This document shows, one piece after another, positions 22,449 through 34,600 of a DNA stretch of 64,000 bases. Made by a program: the position numbers and the translations under genes. Source of the stretch: Acanthaster planci. Lineage: Eukaryota > Echinodermata > Asteroidea > Valvatida > Acanthasteridae. The stretch's first letter is position 1, and every line of letters begins with the position of its first letter. The notes below the pieces were generated by a model. That model saw only the letters and a program-made list of their open reading frames with translations, searched no databases and was not told where the DNA came from. The stretch spans positions 1,343,132 through 1,407,131 of the forward strand of contig NW_019091416.1 of the NCBI RefSeq assembly GCF_001949145.1, read 5' to 3'.

Positions 22449-25400
22449 CACTTCATGTCCTAATTCTACATGTTGCAGGCCTACAAATTCAATATTCATT
22501 TGTGGTATACATGTATTATGCATTCTGCATTGTACAGCACATGTACATGTATAACATGGAAAAAATTTGTAAAGAGTCCTTCCAGGACTTGTCATTGAAA
22601 GAAACAGTTCAATTTACGTGTACATGTACTTCAGTTCTTCTTGTTAAGTTAATTATCCCCCTAGGGTGCACAGTATGTAAAATCATACTGAAATTGGAGG
22701 ATTTAGGACTATTTGGGCTAACAAAGATGACAACGCCGTACGCATGATTTGAAATACATGCAGTCCCCCTGTCTGCATAAATGTTCACGCACTGCTAATG
22801 ACATTCAACAGTCATACACAGAGCAAAGGTCACTTTACATGTAGCCACGTTTGTGTACACAGCCCTTTAAACTGGGGGATTCTCCACATGGTGAACATTA
22901 CTTGTGTCAACCCAATCCTGGCCCCATCATTTGCAAGCAGCAAGTAGTATAAAATAGTGTTGGCAATGAAACCTGGCAAGCGAGCGTCATTGGGCTCGTC
23001 TGATGGTGTGCAAGGCATTGACACAAACCAGGCCAAACCAGGTTACAAGAGTTATTAATAGTCTGCCGATTGGCCAATAGGAGGAGCCATTAGGGGCATA
23101 GGGTTGTGTTCCTGCTGTTGATTGGCTGTGCTGGTCTTTGGGCATGACTGTGCAAGCCATTCTACGTCTGTATACATGTACATGTATGTACATGTTTGTT
23201 AGGGGCCGGGAAAACTGCACTGCCGATACTGTTGCACATTTTGAATAATTACATATACGTATAGTACATGACTTTGTAGCTTGCATTATTTGCTGACAGT
23301 CTTTATACGTTCACCTATTTTTGTGTTTGAATTACATTCGCAAATTTTGATTTCTTGTCGAGAAAAAAAAATTGTGATATTTCATTAGTTCTTACGTTGA
23401 CGAAAGACTTTGACTTACTACTAAGTGGTTTGTTTTCTTGTCAATTTCATATTTAGGTCATTGATCTTGACAAAACCCCTTGCTGGTTTGTGTTTCTTTT
23501 TCTTTTTTTCAAGGAAATGTGACTGAAGTTTTCACATTCGAAGTACGTTATTTACACACTAGAAATTTTTTGAAATAACTATTTTTAAAATATGTGTACA
23601 TTACTGGAGTGTTAAGATATTTGAAGCATGTTATTTTCGCACTAATAAGGGGCCATCTTTCTTTTTTTTTTTCATCTTTATGAGCACACGGTCTTCTTTT
23701 ATTTCTTCCTTCCTCCATTAATAGAAGGGTACACACTAAATAAACAAAATTATACCTGTGATGGGTATTGTCAAAATCTCTCATATTCTGTTAAGTGTAC
23801 CGGTACAGAGCCCTAATCCATTGGATGGCCCGTGCCGGTAAGTTTAATGTGCTGTGAACTGAGCTGAGTGAATATATTATGCAATGTTGTCTGGGTTGGT
23901 TTTTTTTTTTTTTTTTGGTTTTTTTTGGGCTTAGCATTGAATACAAGTGTGCAGTAATAGGAAAAAACTGGTTTTTCCAAGATGAATGAAACGACAGCTA
24001 CCTGTAAGATTGTTTGCATACATGTCATGTGCACATATATTTGCATGTACAGGTAGGCCTACATGTACATGCCTTTGCAAGACTTTCTTTCCATGAATTC
24101 ACCAGCACCAATTACATGTACTTGTACACTGCTCTTTCCACTGAATGGCCGAATTTTTTACAGAGCACACATTTATGTTTTGATAAAGTTCTTGCTTGAA
24201 GAGGTATTTTTGTACAAGTGTCCAAGTATATTTTTATATGTACATGAAATATTTAACTGTTTACATGTTCGGGTTTTACATATATATTTACTTATTTTTA
24301 ATATCTTGTTAATTTTTCACCACTGGATGTGGGGGGACAGGTCTGTGACCACAGTGAGTTTTTACTACCTTGTCTCTCCAATGCCCATCTTGTTTGTGAT
24401 GTATCATTGGCATGAATAGGTAATAATGATAATAGTACACGCATACCGGTACCAAAAACAGACATGCCCTATGATTAGACCAAAATGCTGACAACACTGG
24501 CAAGTCTGTGGCAGGGGCTATTATTAATGTTATCACCACAAGTGCCCACCGAACACCTACTTTGTGATGAAATTGACACTACGGGGTAGTACGGTGGCAT
24601 AAGCCCCAAGTCAAGCACTACCTTGGGATAATCACTCTGGAGATGTGTAGGACATTATCCCCACTACATCATCAGGGCTGCCATTTCTAGCACCAGTTTG
24701 TCTGCAGTGTAGTGGGGTCGGTGTGGTAGAATTGGGCCGAGTACAGTACCTGCTCTGTCTGATCAACACTGTCTAGTCAATGCTGTATTTAATTAAGCAC
24801 TGATGAGCACTGGTCCTGTTCCTGATGCTACAGTGCGCACCTGTTTGAATTTAAGGCCAGAGGGAACACATATGTTTTTACAGTGTGAGGGTGTGTTTTA
24901 GACACGTTTAACCCTTGACCTGTCTCACAAGTGTCATGGATTGACGAGCGTGAAGGTTGACACTATGTTTACTAGTATGTTTTGTTGTTTCCAAGGACGT
25001 CACCTCATCTGTCAGTGCTACGGAATGTTCTCCACATTGTCTTAGATGTCAGATACTTCACCTCAGTGTGTTAGTGATTTCATGGTATCATCTCCTTTCT
25101 GTAAGTGGCACATACATGTAATGTAGACAAATGCATAAACCTGTCTGTCGCAGCCTGGGCACTCTAATTGTTGATCAAATCCTTAAATGTACCTGTAAAG
25201 TACCCGTATACATGTACATGTGCAGGTAGACTATTCTACATGTAGGTGCATGGCAAAAACGTGACCCAGTTCATAAATGTATCACACTTGCACAGGTTCT
25301 TGCCTTGCCTTCAACTTTAAGTCAGCATTTACTGTGTGTGGAATTGTAGATCATGTGTCGTGGCAAATACGTGTATTTGATTTCTTGCCAGGGCAAAAGA

Positions 25401-26107
25401 TGAGCGACTGCAAAGAATATAATCTTGAAGAGATACCCAGTTTAGTAAGCAATGTTTGACTAAATGTCCCATTCAGATTTGTTCCCCTTTTTAGCCCTTT
25501 GCTCATTGGTAAAATTTCGTATACACAAAATACATGGATGTACACTAAAAAAAACACAGAAGAGGCTTCCCGTTTGGAATGATCCATTTGATACATGTTC
25601 AGTGTACCTTTGCATATATACATGATACATGTACATACGTGTACAAAAAGTGCCTGCTTAAAAATGGAATGCTTATATATTGACTGCCGTAACCGGGAGT
25701 GAGATTTGTCAGGATTTTTCCTGATTTCAGGATTTTTCAAACAGTCTTTTAGAATTTGGAATACTTGTATCTGGATTTGACGATGATGGTGTTTTAAGTT
25801 ATAAAAGTTGATACAGGACACAAGAAATCTATATTTACAAGGATGCCTTCAGGCAAACACAACAGTATACCATAGAACCTACACCGCTGTGGGGCCGTTA
25901 AAACCTCTAGTGAATGTTTCATAGATATGGCAGGTTCCTCAAAATGTGGACCATTAGATAATGTTCCACTTTGGGAGTTCATTTTTCCTGAAGTGAACAG
26001 CAGTGAATTAATTCCCAGTGTCTGATGAAATGAGGGAAGTCATGGCTGATATGTGGAACAATGATGACTGTGCCCATCTTTCAACTTAATAGGAGATAAT
26101 TAATTAA
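22449..26107. other. Non-coding stretch without recognised genes
   Basis: Poly-T and poly-A runs and ACATGTAC-type words are frequent (for example 23170-23190). The 156-codon minus-strand frame at 25351-25821 is AT-driven with no family features. Confidence 0.4.
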
Positions 26108-26395
26108 AATCTCGAATGTCAGCACTTTTGATGGACGTGAACAACCTGTTGAAATCCTAGCCAATGAAATTTACCGAGGAGTGATAATCCCCATGGTTAT
26201 TTTACACAGATTTATATTAAAACCATAATCACAAAATACTTCTCACAATTAATTGGGTCTTGAAGTCGGCAGTCGCGAACGTCATTCGATTCTATCATTA
26301 GTGTAAAAAAAATGACTGCAAAAAAACAAACAAAAACAAATCGATGTACAACACAAGCTTTAAAGAAAAGTGCAAAAAAGCACCCCCCAAACCGT
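26108..26395 (+). repeat. Interspersed repeat R1, copy 2
   Basis: Same-orientation relative of 8513-8815, sharing the ordered blocks listed there. The copies differ by many substitutions and small indels, so the insertion is old. Confidence 0.75.
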
Positions 26396-29300
26396 AATCC
26401 TTTTACCACTGGACCGATCACATGTTCTTCAAGTACATTTCTGAAAGCCGCAGTCCAAAATACCGATCGTGGCGATTTGTGGCTTCCGTCATTCTCTCGT
26501 GGTGCCGTTAGAGAAATGTTTCACTGCATCGTGGCCTGTTTGACCTTTGACATCAACCCAGATAGTGCGCCCTCTTTTTCGTTCAATATTCATGAGCCCC
26601 TCCACAGAATTGCGACGCTCTGCGATTTTTCTCTTCGGACCAAGGTTTCTTGAAAGAAAATTGGTCATTCTGAATGACACTTGAAAAAATGAGGTCCGAA
26701 ATACGATTTGTGACAGAAATCTAATGCTCAGAGTTGTTAATTTTAATTTAATTTTCTAGGGGATATCTCCAAAATAAGTGGCAAAATGAACATCGCGCAT
26801 AGAATTTTCAAGCACTACATGTGACAGCGTTTTCAGCATTCTTGTATGTCATGCATTTTTGTCAAAATTTTCGAACGTCATCAAAATTCTGTTAAATATG
26901 ATGTTTGCAACGAACATATTGTACTCATTGTACATTTTTGATACAGCCAAACTTAAAGATTATTTTCGGTGGTTGAAAGGTATAAGACCTGGCAGATATG
27001 CTGGTATAGTGAGAGTGATTATAAACGGTAAGAGAATGAAGGCAGCCAAACTCTTCTCATTTTCCGTGAATTTTGTGCTCTTTTTTTGTGGCTTATATTT
27101 TTCTAAAGTTGTTTCTTAGGTGCTTTAAAATACATCAGTCAAAAAATATACTGAATTCTCTTCTTGTTGAGAGAAGTTTTGAAATCAAGTCCTCTGGTGT
27201 AAACACTTTGACGTAAAACTTGAAATGAATTCAACTCCATTTGATTTGCACTGTTAGCCAACCAAATGTCCACAAAATGTACACATTTTGCCAAATTATC
27301 CCCAAATAATCATTTTCATAAATCTTAAGGTGCCATTTTGTATTTTACATGATCAAAGTCACTCTTTTAGAAGTTTTGAAAAAAGACATCCGGAGTTGCA
27401 TTTTGGTCCATTTTATGAAGAACATGCCATATTCAATTGTTCTCCAATCTCTTCCCTGTATAACAAATCATTTACACACATGCCGGTACAGTAGTTGATG
27501 AACACTTTTCGGTTTGAAAAGTGTGTATGACCATAACTTTGTTGTTATCAGCTCGTGGAATTTATCTTGCTTTTCAATTTCCGGATGCTTCAAGCGTGAC
27601 CTGCCCATCCTCATCATTGGACACCTTTCGTCCCCCCCTTCATTGAAGGAAGTCATGCTCTACATGTAGTTGCCTGGGCCGGGAAGTGCAACTTCCCCTT
27701 CAGCCAACCAGCTTCCTGCTACTCGGGGAAACCTAATTTGCTACTGTGAGCAAACCTCACTTTTTAGAGATAACCCTAGGTTCCCTCCCATTCTCTACAA
27801 CTCCCCCCCCCCATCCCATGATGACTCTGCTGGATTCTGGTTACTGCTGTGCCCCCTCCGGCTGTTGATATGCAGAGCACACTGGATGCTTTTAGACAAA
27901 TCTACTCAGAAAAAGTCACCACCTCTGATTCGTTGGTCAGACAATCATTGAATGTCAACTTCAAAGGGTCACAATTGTTGATGTAAGGATTACTATTTTC
28001 AGATATTGTTTTCGTAAAATTGAGTTAGGAATTTAGTCACAGTTTTGAATTAAAAACTGCGAAATTTACATTCTGTATACTTAATTTGGAAATGAATTAT
28101 TTGCTGATATTGTTTCCCATAATCTGATCACCCAAGAATTTGTCTTTTGTCCTAATGTCAGGTAAATTAGGGTGGCAGTCTCACCTGTTCAGAAGATGAT
28201 GTTTCAAAACCTTGATCTTTTCTCGCATGACTCTGTCAGGTACTGCTGCATGTAAGTGCCAAGGTTTGGTTCGGAAATTTTTTTCAAACTTCAGTTCGGG
28301 TTTGAACATGTACACACGTGTACGTACAGGTACCTACATGTACAATGCACACTAGTCCTTACTCGCTGAGACATCAGAGAGCTCACCACGAACCTGCCGT
28401 AGTACTTACATGTATGAAATACATTAATACAATTAAGCAATGAATCTCCTTCCCCATTCCCCATCCACGAGCAACTTCAATGTCAACTCTTTTTTTTTTT
28501 TTCTGTAAACTGTTCCCCCAAAGTTTGTACACACGTAGGAGTTACAATTCCAATTTCCATAGAATGTTACTGTCAGAGGTGTGACATTTTCCGACCGCTG
28601 ACCAACCGTCTGTTTGGAAAATGTTTGACTCAACAAAATGATCGTAGGATACATATGAAAACACAAAAAACAGCATGCTCAAATGGGAGTTCCCCACTTT
28701 ACAGGATACAAGATCAAATCATATTTCGAGCTAATTATGTTTTGGTTATTTTTCATGAAACAGATTCTACTTCCAAACCATGGCTTTGTATATTCGAAGA
28801 AGAACCTTAGTATCAAGTCAGCATTCTTTCCTAGGACAGCGCCCTCGTGGCCGAAGGGGCAATTTACCATCAGTCTTTTTTTGAATGGATGACGGCATTT
28901 TGTTATTTGAGATATCCGAACAACTTAGAGACATGGCGAAATTTCATTACAGCGTATACATACGTTGACTTAAACCAAACAAAAGGCAAGTTTATTTGGC
29001 CACCGCACGCACCAAATCTGGTTGCACATTGGAGCAGTGCTCCGCCCGGCAAAATCGGCTTTTCCTGCGGAGTTGCCTTTGATCCAAAAGGAGTCTGACT
29101 ATAAGCAGAATCCAATCTAAATTCATTTTTCACAGCCATGTATGACTTCTGTGGCCTAACAGTGTTCTCCACGGATACATTTTTGGCAGGGCGGCATGAC
29201 GTCATCGAGATTGTGATGATGTCATTCGGTGCACTATGACATAATCAGACATGCGTGAAGATTGCAAGTTGAACTTCCCCAGGGAAAAATAATCAATTCA

Positions 29301-30030
29301 GTTTCCTCAGATGAGATCACAATGATATCTTTTCTGTTAAAAATTCGTAAGGATTATTCTTGCATGACCTTGCACAATTACTATAACAGCAAAGTCCTAC
29401 ATGTGACTTGGCTTGTCATAATGTGTTGCTGCAGTGCCACATGTGTATGCTTGTTTCCAAGGCACTGAATGACCTACATACACCACTTCACAGTATTCGT
29501 TAAGTGCATCCTAATAGTGATACTACAAAACATGCCCTACAAAGAGTATGTACCGGTAGTTGGAAGAATTGCCAACACATAATAAGATTCTAGGCCTGTT
29601 ATTGCTGTTATTGGCCCATTGGCTCTTCCTGTGTATTCATTACCTCATTAATCGGTGATCCAGAGACGAATAATCTGCTGTTTCCAAAGTTTAGTCAACT
29701 TCAGTTGAAGATTGCCGAAAAAGCTTGGTTTTTTTTTTTCTCCGGACGGTGACATCTGTGCAGTTGCTTGTTTAATGACACCACCTGAATCTTGGTCTGA
29801 CTGGTTCCCATTCGCGCCAAGACAAAAACATCGCGACAAAGTGTGCATGCTACAGGTACATGTACAAGACATGCAGGCAGCGCAGCAGTAAATGGTGCAC
29901 GCTTTATGTACACAGTATGGCGGGACCGGTGGCCAGAAAGGCTGATTCAGGGCACCGAGCGGGCAGCACGTAATGGTGCAGATTGTCCTGGCCGTTGGAT
30001 CTTGGCCATTTCTATTTGTTTTTCATTTCA

Positions 30031-30113
30031 AAACTTTGGCAGAGTGGTAAGAATTTTGGCAGGGGCGCCTGAAATTTTGGCAGGGGCGCCTGAAATTTTG
30101 GCGGGGTGGCCAG
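30031..30113 (+). repeat. 21-bp tandem repeat, about 4 units
   Basis: Units of AAATTTTGGCAGGGGCGCCTG run from 30031. The middle two are nearly identical, the first (ending AGAGTGGTAAG) and last (ending GGGGTGGCCAG) are diverged, and one unit lacks one A. They sit in an otherwise unique GC-richer stretch. Confidence 0.8.
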
Positions 30114-30963
30114 CCTTGCAAAATCCATTTGTGGAGAACACTGCCTAATATGGTACGCAAGTGCGCAGTTATTGGAGACTGACATAAATAATTTTAGTCT
30201 GAATATGCATAATCTCTACTGGATGTAGGGAAAATTTAGCTTTGTTATGCAGTGGAAATGCTATACCTTGCATGTTCTCAGTTAATCATTAGTGAAATCT
30301 CACCACGTGCATTTTAAAATGGGTACATTGTATGCACACACATGTACCGAGCATGGGTGCAGCATATGCCATCCATTTTTCATTGTGTTTGCTTTTTTAT
30401 CACGTTTGCTATCAATGCCATGCCATATTAAAGCCGAACATCCGAAGAGACCAGTTTGGTTTGGGAGATACATGTATGTAATACAAAACTGCTTCAAACT
30501 GTTGGCTGACTACAGTGACCTGAAATAGTTTGGTTCGGTTCGAAAGTGCCATGTTTGATGATTTTTGGTTGGGTTCGGCGGTTCAGCTGCAGCACTATTG
30601 TCACGTACTCCTCATGTATATGCAATTTCAGTGGAAAAAAGGCTTGTATTAAAGTTGTAAATATAACAGGCAGACATTATTTTCAGCCAACCAGAACTTT
30701 CTGTTCCAGGAATGTGCATAGTTTTAGCCTTGTGGTGTCATTTTTGTCAGAGTCATTCTGTAACATATATGTACATGCATTTCCCTGTCCGTAAATTAAT
30801 CTTGATGAAATTGTAGGTGTACACAAACCACAATTAACACAGCTGGAATGTGCTGTTGTCCCCTGTGTCTTCATGTGTATGCTTGGTTTGCCCTTAATTG
30901 ACCGTACATTGATATGAGTCCGGCACAGTTTGCTTTGTGTGCTGTGCCCATTGAAGCATTAAC

Positions 30964-30995
30964 TACATGTACATGTACATGTACATGTAGGGTAC
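30964..30995. repeat. ACATGT tandem tract
   Basis: This is a run of TACATG hexamers, palindromic in both halves. It is the longest pure member of a word family scattered through the window; other dense clusters are at 34049-34106, 40932-40975, 44560-44640 and 51791-51822. Confidence 0.85.
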
Positions 30996-31206
30996 ATGTC
31001 AGATCACGATGGAGCAAGATGGAGATGTTTGGTTCCTGTTATAAAGATACCGATACATGTACATGTCCATGTACATAATGCCATTTTCAGAAATTTCAAT
31101 GGATTTTGCTGTTGTCAACCCCTCTGCCTAGATGGGTTGTGTAATTTTTCTTCATTCCCTAATATTACCCCTGGTGCTGGGACAAACATGGACATGAATT
31201 TTTTAA

Positions 31207-31619
31207 CCCTAACCCCCTAGGCCCTTTTTGCTAGGGACCCTCCTCAATCCTCCAGAATCCTTCAATATGGGGGGTGAAAAAATTGGATTCTCCCTTAATC
31301 CTCCAAAATTTCTTGAAAAAGTTACTTGGAGGTGTGCCTACTGCCTCAATCCTTTCAAAATCCTCCGGTAATTCCTGTCATCTTGTTGAGGCAGTGCAAA
31401 TGGCATTCTTGAGCAGTGCCGTTGATTGAAAAGAAATATCAGGTTGAATTTATGCAAGACTGAGCAAGAACAACACTAGGTCTAACCCTCGACCTTCACT
31501 CCTTCTTCAGTCCGTCCTTCATTCATTGCATCCTTCGCAATCAGCCATGCACTTTTGTCATTCACCCTCAATCCTCCAAAACCACCCGAAGGATTTTGGT
31601 GGATTGAGGAAGGTTAGGG
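31207..31619. mobile_element. piggyBac-like MITE flanked by TTAA (copy B)
   Basis: TTAA borders lie at 31203-31206 and 31620-31623. The element starts CCCTAACC and ends GGTTAGGG, an 8-bp perfect terminal repeat. Further inward CCTCAATCC, CCA and AATCCTTC are repeated inverted. The right end also carries its own hairpin (31567-31608, CTCAATCCWCCAAAA arms). It is 413 bp with no coding capacity. Its termini share the first seven bases, CCCTAAC, with the element at 6229-6533. Confidence 0.75.
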
Positions 31620-31623
31620 TTAA

Positions 31624-34600
31624 TATGTTCTTGGGTTTATCTTATTATTTTTGTGGCATAAATTGAGGCGCTTGTTGGTGTCTAAGGTTAACAGTCGTAA
31701 ACATTTTTCGAATTAGATTGAATCGATTACATCAGCATTGGATAGAGTATGTACATGTAACATTACCATGTTTGGGTGTTTACTCATTTCGTAGTTTGCT
31801 AAAACTCATCCTCTCAAAACTCAAGATGCAGAAAGTGCATGACATTGATACATTGAGTTCTTGCCGAGTGGGCATTGCCCCTCACCCCTTCTTTCCGCAC
31901 TTTGCCCTAACCAATGAAAACGCAACTTTTTAGCTGAGTGCAGGCTGTAAAAGCAGTAGCTCTATGGTAAAAGTAACCACCCTTCCCCAAACATAAAAAC
32001 CTGGGTACTTTCCGTCAGCATTCCTCTAACCCCAGTACATGTTTTGACACATGGGAAGGGGTTAAGTTTGATGTATTAATCAGTAGTCCCTTAAAAAATT
32101 ACGTACTAGATTGGTTGGGGCTGCTGTACACCTGTTATACTCTTTATCGTGTATGCCCTGAATGGAATGTTTTGGGGGAAAGTAGAAATCTGAGACCAAT
32201 AGAATGTCTGTGTGCAGTTTGTGGGATGAAAAGTGAACTGAAGATGCATGCATGTATGACCCGCTCTGCAGAAAAGGGTTTTCAGTCGCACAATGCCAAA
32301 ACACGTAATGGCCTAATTTATTTGGAGAGGGCAACATTTCTTCAAAAATGTGATTTTTGTGTTTTTTCCTTTAATACTTTCTATAATATTTATATTTCCA
32401 GAATTTGTGACTGCAAACATGGATACTGATGAATAAAGATGAAAAACGGATCATTCAGTAGGAAATCCTACATAGCATTGTGTTTCCAAGTGCTACACTT
32501 TATGAGCTTTTTCTTGAAAGGGTTTTAGTGAATCCGAAAATGTGGATATACAAATGTCTATATATCTTCGGTACGCAGGGCACTACAGGGGTCATTCGTG
32601 TATCAAATTGTAGCTTTTGATGTACAGAATCCGGCCATATCAGAAATTCAGAGCCTGAATCTGGTGACGTATTACCCATATCACATTATGTACAGTTACC
32701 GGTACCTGCAGTGGCTCTTCCCACCCTGATGGTATATATGCAGAATATTCAGAGGGTGTAACTTTTAGTGCATGTTTATTTTTGCTCATGCTCTGGTGCA
32801 TGTACATGTACAGTGCATGCCAAATTGCCATCAGTTGATAGGAAATCGCTGCAAAAATTTCAACAATGACATATGAAAAATTGAATTTCTGCACATGTAT
32901 CCTAGGATGCCTCCATGTACATGTACAGATGTACCCCCGGTGTGCTGAGCTGTAAAATAGAACAGGGGCTGTGCATGGCACCTGTCTTTCTGGTAACTGC
33001 TTTTGTTGCGGAAAGATAGCACGAAAGAGTTCACCTGTGTATGGCCAAATCTGACGAGACGTCATTCCAAGGGGCCATTTGCACTCCTGCAGCTGTCTCG
33101 ACCTGAGCGCGGACACACTGCGGCAGTTGACTACTGTCTGTTGATCAAGGAGGCATTTCATGCGTGCGCACCGCCTGCGTGGCTTCTAATCTTGGTCATC
33201 ATATTTGTCCATACCTGTAGAACAAAACCTCTTACCAGAAAAAGGACTGCCGTGCACAACGTATTTAGGATACATATGGTGTTATCCTAGCTTGCGTATT
33301 AACGGTACTTGTAGATGTAGCTAAACTTTGCATCTTAACGGTATGTAAATGAGACTATTTGCATTAAATAAAGCAGCGACGCATGTATTAATTGCAGCGT
33401 ACATGTGCATGAAGTTGGGAGTCTTGTGAAATTTGTGCATATGCATACATAATGGTTGCATCCTTTCTAAGCACATGCAAGTTGAGTTGAAAAAAGGTTT
33501 ATTGTCTCAGTATGCTTCCTTTTCCCAGACCAGATTTAAAATTTTTGTTTCAATTTTGTTTTCATGTTAATGGTAAATATCCAGTATATTTTGACTTTTA
33601 CTCGTTAGTAGCTTTAAATGCAAATTACAAGTCTTCTGAGTGGGGTGATAGTGCCTTATTGTACTCAACAAAAGAGTCCAGACATTCCAACTGCCACCTG
33701 GAAAAATCTACTTTGGTAAAAAAAAGACCAAAAAAGTGTACATAAATTTTTTCTATTCACTGGACCTACATGTAAATGACATTCAGTTATCAGTAGTATT
33801 GTGCATTGTGGAACGAACATCAAAATTGGAATACACAAGTGTTTTTAATCATTTCAGCAACAACTTCCCAAAACACAAGTGTGATATGTGTACCTATGCA
33901 TTATGTTCATGATTTCACGCAACCTCAAAGCCCTGGGGAAAAACCGGACTAGAAATATGTGCATTAGCATAAAGAGGTCAAAGGTCCTGATCCCTGCCCA
34001 GTCAGGCAGTCCAGCCCAGCCCGGCCTGGAGCTAGCTGTGTGCTGGCTACATGTATGTACATGTACTGTACATGTACATGGACATGTACATGTACTTGTA
34101 CACTGTATGCTACTATGCACCACCCACTATCTGCTTAGCATTGGTAAACAAGATAATGAGATGCATAGTGCCATGGCCGGCCTGAGCTGGCTGGTATGCA
34201 CATACATATGCATATTATGCATGTACATGTACATACTGTACACTGTGCATGTACATTGACCAGCATTTAGCTGTGTCTGCGCTGCTCGAGCAGACATGCT
34301 GTAGATCACAGTTCCCTAGCTAAAGAGCAAAATACCAAGTATCTGCAGAAGTGAAGGTAAGTCATGATTATTTTCTTGATTAGGTCATTTCTCATACATG
34401 GATTACACTTCTCTGTGGATAGTATATCAATTCTTGGTCTGGTTTCTTGAATAGTTTTGAGAGAGGTGCATGAAGGCAGTGGGCATGGTACACACACGTA
34501 CACACAGACACCGCCATTGAGACCGAACACAATCTGACATGACCGCCCAGGCTCAGTACACAATACACTGACGCTGTGTGCATTCTGATTGGTTGAGCAC

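Larger units (their letters stand above)
26396..31202. other. Non-coding stretch without recognised genes
   Basis: This contains a consensus CRE (TGACGTCA, 29197-29204) with a second TGATGTCA about 20 bp on, in a CpG-containing patch at 29040-29225 that could be a minor promoter or enhancer. It also holds the 21-bp tandem repeat at 30031-30113 and a 32-bp ACATGT tract at 30964-30995. No coding gene is supported. Confidence 0.4.

Noticed and set aside
22087-22747. Open frames of 155-175 codons on both strands over the minisatellite
   Set aside because: The 13-bp unit has no stop in any frame, so six overlapping repeats of a 13-residue unit are automatic. No start context or homology supports a protein.
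25351-25821. 156-codon minus-strand frame
   Set aside because: It is AT-driven composition with repeat-word translation (VHVCTCIMYICK) and no domain.
32640-33161. 173-codon minus-strand frame
   Set aside because: It has no family features, runs through ACATGT repeat words (YMYMHQ, CTCTW) and has no splice or promoter context. A frame of this length is expected by chance in 64 kb.
34293-34356. Possible exon ending at GAAG-GTAAGT
   Set aside because: The donor is good but the acceptor (CTCGAGCAG) lacks a pyrimidine tract and the DNA is inside a repeat-word cluster. It could be an alternative first exon, but I cannot support it.
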